This document shows, one piece after another, positions 54,601 through 61,900 of a stretch of DNA of 64,000 bases. The notes beneath the pieces are model-generated. The model made no database searches. It was not told the origin of the DNA and saw only the letters and a program-made list of their open reading frames with translations. The DNA lies in NCBI GenBank assembly GCA_004558205.1, contig SFDM01000012.1, positions 1-64,000 on the forward strand, given 5' to 3'. The translations under genes and the position numbers were made by a program. Each line of letters starts with the position of its first letter. The stretch's first letter is position 1. The DNA comes from Pyramidobacter piscolens. Its GTDB lineage: Bacteria > Synergistota > Synergistia > Synergistales > Dethiosulfovibrionaceae.

Positions 54601-54894
54601 AAGCTTGCCCTGGAACGCTTTCTTTCGGCGAAGCCCGGAACCTATGACGCCATTTTGATGGACATCCAGATGCCGGTGATGAACGGCTATGAAGCGGCCC
54701 AGGCGATCCGGGCGTCCGATCATCCTGAAGCCGCCACGATTCCCATTGTGGCCATGACTGCCGACGCCTTTATCGAGGACATTACGAGGGCGCTCGCCTC
54801 GGGAATGAACAATCACGTGTCGAAGCCCATTGAATTGGACGCCCTCCTGTCAGCGCTCGACCAGGCCATAAAAAACCGGCGCTTGATGAAATAG
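51679..54894 (+). CDS. BvgS-like hybrid sensor histidine kinase
   Basis: 1071 residues. A signal anchor (about 24-45) is followed by two periplasmic substrate-binding-protein-type domains (about 50-250 and 265-505). A membrane helix (about 516-542) precedes a HisKA domain with phospho-accepting H568 in SHDMRTPLN and an ATPase domain (about 675-790) with NLLSNAAKFTD, DTGCGIS and GGSGLGLSI. Two receiver domains follow: D857 in FIDWSV (with TKPL) and D995 in LMDIQMPVMNG. No HPt domain is present, so a separate partner is expected. Sensing an extracellular amino acid or metabolite is inference. It lies 191 bases upstream of the exopolysaccharide-like genes. Confidence 0.95.
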   Translation: MGSNHKNTSRNKGTIITTIKIIKRILLSAMCALILLPWASFGSAAERGTKEVRVGWYDTGRDEKIGENTGSHGYYYEYLQALRQYTHWKYSYVRGSWDQCMDMLAKGTIDLLGFVHKSAARERIYGYTELPMALSAGILVTLGEDERLGYGEYSAFNGITVGVYKSNGFNEDFEEYCRRRNVSVTYRTYDSLVELLAALEQKSLDAAVLADEDKDPSLRVIAKFAPQKQYFVTSSKNQKFLEELNEAMFDVNAFVPNLNADLARKYWSTGVGGTPLFTAEEQRFIKDHPTILVMYDAGWQPIEYFSEKTRRYEGVGPALFRLLGERSGIRFAADGDVSTSGETLARLAEREPENQLSTISYDYYWADRHNVRITQPFFTSAIVKVGRNFDAPSPVVAVNQKAYFTYLMRGDLQRCTAMHFDRQAERFDAVLEGRVDYTYCTEAQANYYLSLPKYRKLKAQEVPGFEQKVCISISKNSSPALMTILSKCLASISSDEMAEIIRKNADVRYEPTMTDFFYLYPVASVAAAGLMLLFIVIAAAQVKISRLKRIASEKANQAKSQFLSQMSHDMRTPLNSILGMTYLALGVEGLPRRAQSYMKKVSISGKYLLSLINDVLDMSAIESGKLKIVSAPFDFKQLILSLSSVYFSQCQAKKVDFEVRILNCLDERLIGDQLRLNQVLMNLLSNAAKFTDRGHIWLTMEQRSEQKDRAVIRFTVTDTGCGISEEMLSRLFSPFEQESSETVLKHGGSGLGLSIVKNLLAMMKGTIQVQSKKGEGTTFVVDLPFERCLDRSLRNEFSVPDVRVLVLDEDAASLNCVTSVFSWIGVRFTRVGAEDEAMAELAAAAEAHDAYKICFIDWSVFQHKGLEVCRRIRSVYSRDVLLIVALAYDLVLADSETQAAGADLAITKPLFQSTIFDLFMSLPGRRLVRESKAAQSCDLSGRRVLLAEDNEMNRIVAAGLLGKAGVVCDTANNGKLALERFLSAKPGTYDAILMDIQMPVMNGYEAAQAIRASDHPEAATIPIVAMTADAFIEDITRALASGMNNHVSKPIELDALLSALDQAIKNRRLMK

Positions 54895-55085
54895 GGGCCG
54901 CCGCGCTGTCCTAAATTTAGCCTTTTGCGGCGAGAGTTCCCCCGTCTCTAAAACAAAACATCGCAATGAATAGCCTTAGTTTTGACTTGTTTTTTCTGAT
55001 AGTATTGAGTACAATATTGGTATAAAATAGATAGATAAGTAAATTTTAATTGAGTCGTCCAATGATGAAAAGGGGGAGGGGGAGA
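54895..55085 (+). other. Leader of the putative exopolysaccharide operon
   Basis: Contains the extended -10-like TTGGTATAAAAT (about 55016-55027) and an upstream TTGACT (about 54974); spacing is not ideal, so the promoter is a guess. Confidence 0.35.
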
Positions 55086-56939
55086 ATGTCCAAAAAAATA
55101 CCGGCGGAACTCTATCCTCGTTACAAGTCTGACAGAAGGATGCTGTTCCACGTTCCCGGACGCGGCATGAGCCGGCGCGGCAGGAAATTGGATTCCACCA
55201 AGTGGGCGCGCATCGATAGAAGGGACGGCATATCTCCCGGAGAGCGTTTTATCGCCAACATTGCAGTCAGCATTTCTGTGGCGGCAAAGGGAGGCGGCCG
55301 GACCTACGAGTCCTACAGCTCCGACATTTCGGCTACGGGCATGCTGATCGAGATCCCTGAAGGCCTGGACGCAGAGAAAGGACAAACGCTGCGCCTGCGC
55401 TTTGTCATCCCGCCCGGAACCATGCCCGAGGGGTACGAGTCATCGGTAAAAACCGACGCCCGCGTGGTGCGTTTCCAGGAGATCGACGGCAAAAAATATA
55501 TGGGCGTAGAGTTTCTGCCGGCCCTTCCCGACCTGCTGGGAACCCGCCGCTGGGTGTGGTTTCAGAGTCTTTCAATTTTCCTTCTCGGGGCGACTTTGGC
55601 CTGTATCGTCTACCTCAAAATGGACAGCGCCTTTTATTTTCTGTTCGACGTTCCTCTTTTCCTCTACGGAATTCTCGCGTCGCTGTTTCTGGTCTCGCGC
55701 TTTTTCTTCGGCGCCTGCTACAAAAACGTGAAACCTGTCCCCCTGCCTCCAGAGCAGGTTGGCGAATACGACTTCAAATATGATTACGCTCCGGGCGTGA
55801 GCGTGGTCATCCCCTGTTTCAACGAAGAGCAGTGGATCGTCAGGACTATCCGGAGCTGCATCGACCAGTACTACCCGCCCGACAAGCTTGAAGTCATCGT
55901 GGTGGACGACGGCAGTTCCGACCACTCGGTGGAGCGCATCGAGGAGTTCTGCCGTGACGCGCGGCCCTTTGTGGGCGACCGCCTGCTCTCTCTGCCGCAA
56001 AAGAAAAATTTGGGCAAGCGTCACGCTCTTGCGGCCGGCGTCAAAGCGGCGAAGCACGATCTCGTGGTCTTCGTGGACTCCGACAGCTTTCTGGCTCCCG
56101 AGGCCATTATGCACCTGGTCCAGCCCTTCAAGGATCCCAAGATGGGCGCCGTGTCCGGGCGCACTGAAGTGGAGAACAAATGGACCAACTATCTCACGAA
56201 GATGCAGGCCGTCCGCTATTATGTCGCCTTCAGAATCTTTAAGGCCGCGGAAGCCCTTTTCGACACTGTTTCATGCCTGTCGGGCCCCCTCGCCTGCTAC
56301 CGCAAGGACCTCGTGGAGCTCCACATGGACGCATGGCTGAACCAGAAGTTCTTTGGAATGCCCGCGACCTTTGGTGACGACCGGAGTATGACCAACTTCA
56401 TCCTGAAGGACCATCGTACGGGTTATCAGGACGAGGCCGTCTGCTACACCATCGTTCCTTCCGATTACAAGGTCTTTCTGCGCCAGCAGATGCGCTGGAA
56501 ACGGTCCTGGCTGCGCGAGTCGCTGCGGGCGGGCAAGTTCATGTGGAAGAAGGAGCCCTTTGCCTCGTTTTCGTTCTACGCCGGCCTGATGCTGCCCATC
56601 GTGGCGCCGGTCATCGTTATTCGCGCCATGTTCTATCTTCCTCTTTTTTACGGCATCATGCCCTTCACCTTCCTGTTCGGCCTGCTGCTGATGTGCATGC
56701 TCATCAGCTCTTCCTATCTGCTGCTCAAGCGGAGCCGCCTCTGGGTCTATGGCGGCGTGTTCTGCGCGTTTTACCTGGCCGTGCTGATATGGCAGATGCC
56801 GCCGGCGCTGGTCACGTTCTGGAAGGCTGAATGGGGCACGCGCGACACCGCTAAGGATGTGGAGGCACGCAGGAAGAAAGCCCGCCCTCATAATAAGGAA
56901 AACTTCGACGAAGAAGGCGATACGGAGGCGCAGTCATGA
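55086..56939 (+). CDS. PilZ-domain family 2 glycosyltransferase (exopolysaccharide synthase-like)
   Basis: 617 residues from the ATG at 55086 (GGGGGAGGGGGAG). The cytoplasmic N-terminal PilZ domain has RIDRR (42-46) and DISATG (80-85), the two c-di-GMP-binding motifs RxxxR and D/NxSxxG. Two membrane helices (about 155-210) follow. Then a processive GT-A domain with VVIPCFNEEQW, D274-D275 in VVDDGSSD, D331-S-D333, D431-D432 and QQMRW (467-471), the D,D,D,QxxRW set of cellulose, hyaluronan and poly-N-acetylglucosamine synthases. Final helices (about 495-570) would form the export channel. Coupled to the next gene by ATGA. Confidence 0.93.
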   Translation: MSKKIPAELYPRYKSDRRMLFHVPGRGMSRRGRKLDSTKWARIDRRDGISPGERFIANIAVSISVAAKGGGRTYESYSSDISATGMLIEIPEGLDAEKGQTLRLRFVIPPGTMPEGYESSVKTDARVVRFQEIDGKKYMGVEFLPALPDLLGTRRWVWFQSLSIFLLGATLACIVYLKMDSAFYFLFDVPLFLYGILASLFLVSRFFFGACYKNVKPVPLPPEQVGEYDFKYDYAPGVSVVIPCFNEEQWIVRTIRSCIDQYYPPDKLEVIVVDDGSSDHSVERIEEFCRDARPFVGDRLLSLPQKKNLGKRHALAAGVKAAKHDLVVFVDSDSFLAPEAIMHLVQPFKDPKMGAVSGRTEVENKWTNYLTKMQAVRYYVAFRIFKAAEALFDTVSCLSGPLACYRKDLVELHMDAWLNQKFFGMPATFGDDRSMTNFILKDHRTGYQDEAVCYTIVPSDYKVFLRQQMRWKRSWLRESLRAGKFMWKKEPFASFSFYAGLMLPIVAPVIVIRAMFYLPLFYGIMPFTFLFGLLLMCMLISSSYLLLKRSRLWVYGGVFCAFYLAVLIWQMPPALVTFWKAEWGTRDTAKDVEARRKKARPHNKENFDEEGDTEAQS

Positions 56940-58957
56940 CGAAAAACACGCTGAAGGCTCTGCGCACAGTCATTGAGATCATCGTTTTGGGCGCACTGGT
57001 CGCGTGGGCCGGCATGCTGCTCTTCAAAAAAGAGACGCCGCCGGAACCCGAGAAGAGCGAATGGTACCGCCGAAACGGCTTCGTGGCCCTGTCCTACAAA
57101 GGAATCATCAGAAAGGACAGCCAGGAAGGCATCTCCATCAGCGCCTTTGACGAGCAGATGAAGGCGCTTCACGACCTCGGTTTCACGACGATCTCCCTGG
57201 AGGACGTCGAAAATTTCTACTATCACAACAAGCAGCTTCCCGAGAGAGCTCTGCTCCTCATGTTTGAGGGAGGGCGCAAGGACAGCGCTATCTTCACCCA
57301 CCCCACTCTCGTAAAATACGGCTTTAAAGCCGTCATGTTTGTGGAGTCGGACCTCGTGGCTCAGAACAGCCGTTTTTTTATCGGCCAGAGCGAGCTCCAG
57401 GCGCTGGCGAAAAACCCATTCTGGGAGATCGGCAGCATGGGCTACAAGTTAAGATACATCAACCACCGCCCCGATGACAGCTATTCCTTCTATCTCATGG
57501 AATACTACAGGGATCTGGATAAAAACATCCTGGAGAAGAAAGAAGACTACGCCGCCAGAGTCAGGGAGGACTACAGCCTGGCTGTGGATCCTCTGGTTTC
57601 GCTTCTGGGCGTTGCGCCCAGGGCCTACCTCCTGGTGCCCGCCAACACTCTCTGGGAAAGCCGCGACAGCTTTGTCCAGCAGACCAACCTGGATCTTTTC
57701 AAGAAGTATTTTAAAATGGCTTTTACGAAGGAAGGCAGCTGTTACAACAGCTATAAGCTGACCCCATGGCAGCTGACGCGAATGCAGGTCAAGCACGACT
57801 GGACGGTCAACAAGCTTCTTCGGGAGATCCAGTTCTGGATGCCGCCGGAAGAAGGGTTGAACCTGATCGACAATCAGACCGAGGACATGTGGCAGGTGCT
57901 CTCCGGCGCGGCCTACGTCGATGGCAAGACGCTCAAGCTCACTTCCAGCGCTGAAAAGGAAGCCATGGCGTCGCTGAAAGTCTCCGAGAACTGGAGCAAT
58001 ACGGAGGTTTCCTTTGTTGTGGACAAGGAAAAATGGGTGCCCTTCCACCTCTTCATGCGCTATCAGTCGCCGAGCCAGTTCCTGAGAATCAGCTTTTTCA
58101 TGCAGAAGATCACCGTACAGGAACGGACTCGCGAAGGGCGCTTGGTGACGCTCTACGAGGGCATCTGGCAGCCTGAGCGCCCCTGGCCTTTCAAGGCCGT
58201 CCTCAGAGGACAGAGGCTGTCGATGTTTATCGGCGGCGAGCTGGTCACGGCGCCTTTACCTGTCAGTGCGCAGATCAACGGGGGCCGCGTGGCCTTCGCC
58301 GTGGACAGCGCCCCCAACCCCACAGAGATAGCCTTCGGCGGCCTTTCAGTCAGGGAGACGCCTCTTCTGTTGCTGAGCATGGACGAGCAGGCATACGACG
58401 GCAAGCTGCTGAAGAGGCCCGTCGTCGATTACACGGGGTTCATCGTCCCTCTGTCCCGCCATATCGAAGACACCGAACGCACAGGGTGGCAGAGGCCGGT
58501 CCTCTCGGAGCTTTTCAGGGCGCTGAGCCGCGGCGAGAATATTTACGCGCTGCTGCCCGACGGCTCCACTGACGTGGAGCTGATGAACCTGCGCTGGTCT
58601 GCGCTGCCTGCCTCGGCGCCGCAGATACAGTGGTGCGGCGTGATCTTCCGCCCTGGACTGAAGGGCGACCTGAAGGAATTGGCGAAGGCCGTCGAAAAGT
58701 GCGCCGCCGACGGCATGATCAGCGGCATCCTGCTGGACGCCGCGTCCGCTCGGAGGATGATCGAAGAAGAGCAGTACATTTCCGCGCGGTGGATCCTTCT
58801 GGACCAAAGAGCGCAGCCCCTGACCGACGAACAGAGGAGTTTCTTCCTGCGCAACTATGGAGACGTCAACGTCCTGACGTCTCAGGAAGTCGTAGAAAAG
58901 GGCGGAGTGGAATATAAGCGTTACGCACTGGAAGAGAAGATGGGAGGCCAAAAGTGA
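56936..58957 (+). CDS. Membrane-anchored polysaccharide-deacetylase-like protein with degenerate active site
   Basis: 673 residues. One N-terminal membrane helix (about 8-30). A NodB/PgaB-type domain (about 45-300) keeps the framework, e.g. ISAFDEQMKALHDLGFTTIS and KYGFKAVMFVESD. Key residues differ: the usual YH is Y54-K-G, the TFDDG motif is F110-E-G-G113, and the HxxxH region is GSMGYKL (166-172). The metal triad is therefore lost by inspection. A beta-rich segment (about 310-480) and a C-terminal alpha/beta domain (about 490-673) follow, not recognised. It could bind or guide nascent polymer. Linked by ATGA and GTGA overlaps on both sides. Confidence 0.8.
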   Translation: MTKNTLKALRTVIEIIVLGALVAWAGMLLFKKETPPEPEKSEWYRRNGFVALSYKGIIRKDSQEGISISAFDEQMKALHDLGFTTISLEDVENFYYHNKQLPERALLLMFEGGRKDSAIFTHPTLVKYGFKAVMFVESDLVAQNSRFFIGQSELQALAKNPFWEIGSMGYKLRYINHRPDDSYSFYLMEYYRDLDKNILEKKEDYAARVREDYSLAVDPLVSLLGVAPRAYLLVPANTLWESRDSFVQQTNLDLFKKYFKMAFTKEGSCYNSYKLTPWQLTRMQVKHDWTVNKLLREIQFWMPPEEGLNLIDNQTEDMWQVLSGAAYVDGKTLKLTSSAEKEAMASLKVSENWSNTEVSFVVDKEKWVPFHLFMRYQSPSQFLRISFFMQKITVQERTREGRLVTLYEGIWQPERPWPFKAVLRGQRLSMFIGGELVTAPLPVSAQINGGRVAFAVDSAPNPTEIAFGGLSVRETPLLLLSMDEQAYDGKLLKRPVVDYTGFIVPLSRHIEDTERTGWQRPVLSELFRALSRGENIYALLPDGSTDVELMNLRWSALPASAPQIQWCGVIFRPGLKGDLKELAKAVEKCAADGMISGILLDAASARRMIEEEQYISARWILLDQRAQPLTDEQRSFFLRNYGDVNVLTSQEVVEKGGVEYKRYALEEKMGGQK

Positions 58958-61900
58958 CGCGGTTCATAAAAAAAATACTCCTGGCGCTTTGCCTGACGGA
59001 ACTCCTGATTTTGTGCGCCGCTGCGGAAACTTCGGGAGATGCCGGCGCGCCTTCTTCGGCCGTGTCTGCAAGCCGTGCTCAGGTGTTTTACGACCGGGGC
59101 CGCTACGACGAAGCTTTGACTCTGGTGAATCAGGCCCTTGATGCGGACAAATGGTATTTCCCATTGTGGAAGCTGAAGGGCAAGATCCTCTGTGCTCTGA
59201 ACAGAACGACGGAGATGGACGAGGTTATGTCCACCTATTTCCTGTCGGAGCCTGACGACGTGGCCTTCAAAGCTTTCTGGCTGAAGAGCATCCTGTCGCG
59301 CAGGGCCTCGCCCGAGGAGAGGAAGAAGCTCGGCGATAATTTCTGGGCTCTCGAGCCCGACCCGGGAGCTGCCACGAAGATCCTGGCGGCCTATCTCGAA
59401 GAGTATGACGAGAAAAAAATCCGGCCGCAGCTGCTGGCGACATGGCCCGAAAGCTCAGAAAACATTAAAAGACTGGGGCAGGTTATGGCGCTCTGCGACG
59501 CTGGACAGTACCTGGAAGCGTCAGCGCAGGTGCTTCAGGGGCCCTGGGTTCACAGCAAGGAGAGCGACCTTGAATCCACGATTGCCTACAGGATCGCCGA
59601 GGCGCTCTACGAAGAGAAAAGCTATCCCGCCTGCTGGAACATCCTGACCGCTCTGGAGCAGGCGAGTTATTCGGCCGTGAAGATCGCTCAGCTGAGCGGC
59701 AACCTTTACAGGCAGACGGGCGAACCTGAAAAGGCGGCCCAGTCCTGGGAGAAAATGTGGCGCCTTGCTGAAGAGCCCGACCTGTGGCTGGTGCGCATCG
59801 CCGACGCTTACTACGCGGCTTCAAAGGACGAAGAAGTTTTGAGGGTCCTCGAGACGGCGGTCAACGCCTTTCCGAGGAATCCCCTGATCCAGGGGCGCTA
59901 CATGCTTATACTTCACGTCCTCGGAAAAGAGGAGCCTTTGGACGAATACCGGCGCCGCCTCGACGGGCTGAACTATCCCCTCGGGCTGGCCTATGGAAAG
60001 GCGCTGATCGCGCACGCCAAGAAGGATGAATCGGCGGCGCAGACACTGATGTCCTCGGCGGCGTCGATGAACAAGGATCAGCAGTGGTCGCTGTTCCTCT
60101 TTGACCGCGGCAGCCCCGAGCGGCCTCTGAAGGTCGTGCCCGACGCCTACGTGTGGACTGAGGACACCCGCGAGGCCATTAAGCTTCGCGACAGAGGCTG
60201 GACCTACTGGAAAGCCCGGAATTACGACATGGCCGTGAAGATGTGGACGGAAGCCCTCGACATTGGCTTCCCTGACTCGCGCGACTTTATTTTGAACGTC
60301 TCCATGAGGCTTTTGGAGGCGGGGCGCAGCGGCCTGGCCAACTCCCTGGTTCAGCGCGTGATCCCCAACAGGTTTAACACGCTGAGCTTCCTGTCCTACT
60401 TGGTGCGCACTCAAAGGTGGTATGTGGTGCCGCTGCTGCTGCGGGGCTACAAGCCCGCCCAGGGCGACGAGGAACTCTGGGTCAACCTTTACATGGCCTA
60501 CGCCTCGCTGCGCATGGGGCGCGCCGCCGATCTTCACCGGTCCTTGAACGCGTTGAAGCGGCTTCCCGCTCCTTCAAAGGAGATGGCGGTCCCCAGCGTC
60601 AACGAGAAATTCGATATCATCGAAGCCCGCCTGACCACGCAGCATTACTGCGACATGGTAGCCGCCCTGTGCAGCACGGCGGCGGCGCAGAAGAATATCG
60701 ACCTCCTGCTTCAGCTCGTCTCCATGAGACACTGGTATTCGCTGAACGCCTCAACGCGCAGCGCCATCCTGAAGAAGGCCGCCCGGGAGTTCCTGAACTC
60801 CAGAAACGGTCCTGCCTTTCAGGCTCTGAGCCAGAGCAGACAGTGGAAGGAGCTGAACGTCAAGCTCAATGGGCAGGACACTTTTACGGCGAGCCTGGTG
60901 ATGCTTGAGCAGAAGGACGTGACCAACGCCGACGCCTTCCAGGGGGTCAAATGGAACGAGCTGAGCCCCAGGGAGCGGCTGAAGCTTTACGTGGAGGCCG
61001 GCGAGCTTTACTATTCCTATGGGGACCAGCCGAGGGCCTCGGAGTATTTCACGAAAGCGCTGGCCATCGACGGATCCCACGCCGACGCCAACCTCTACAT
61101 GGCGCTGATCGCCGCGACCGGGGCCGCTCACGACGCCGCTGCGGCCAGTCAGTACGTGGCGAAGGCCAGGAGCAAGGGATCGCCGAAACTCCGCTATTTG
61201 ATCTACGCCGAGACGGAGCGCCTGGCTGGCCACGAGAAAAAATCTCTGGCTCTTTACAAGACCTACTTTAACGAGGCTCCCGACGATTACGGCAGGATGG
61301 CCGAGGTCATTCAGCGTCTCCTCGCCCTGGGTGAGACCACGGAGGCTCAGCGCTACACGGCCATTCTCGAAAAGGCCAGCGCTTCGGGAAGCCTGTCGGC
61401 GACGGAAGCGCTGGCGAGGGCCCGCTATGAGTTCGGCGACTATGAGGGGGCCGAAAGCCTCTGGAGCGGACTGCTGACAAAGAACCCCAACAACCTGAAC
61501 TATCTCGTCGGCTACGGCGACGCCCTTTTGGCCCAGGGAAAGCATGAAAAGCTCATGGCTGGCCTGGAACGCCCGGCCTTTTCGTCTCTGGATCCCAGGC
61601 TGATGGGCTTGCTGATCCAGTGCTACATCGACTCGGGAAGGACGGCCAGCGTGCCCCATTGCGTCGACCTTGCCCTGAACGAGCAGCCCGGCGACAGCCG
61701 TTTTCAAAACCTGGGAATGCAGGCCAGCGAGATCCTCGGCGACAAGCCCGAGAGCTATCGCTACGCTTCGGAGCTCCTGAAAAAGGACCCTTATCATATC
61801 AACACGAGGCGGATCCTCATCGAATCGCTCTTGGCGCTGAAGGACGAACGCGGCGATCTGAAAGAGGCCCTGGACAGGTACGGCGAGATGAACCCGAAAA

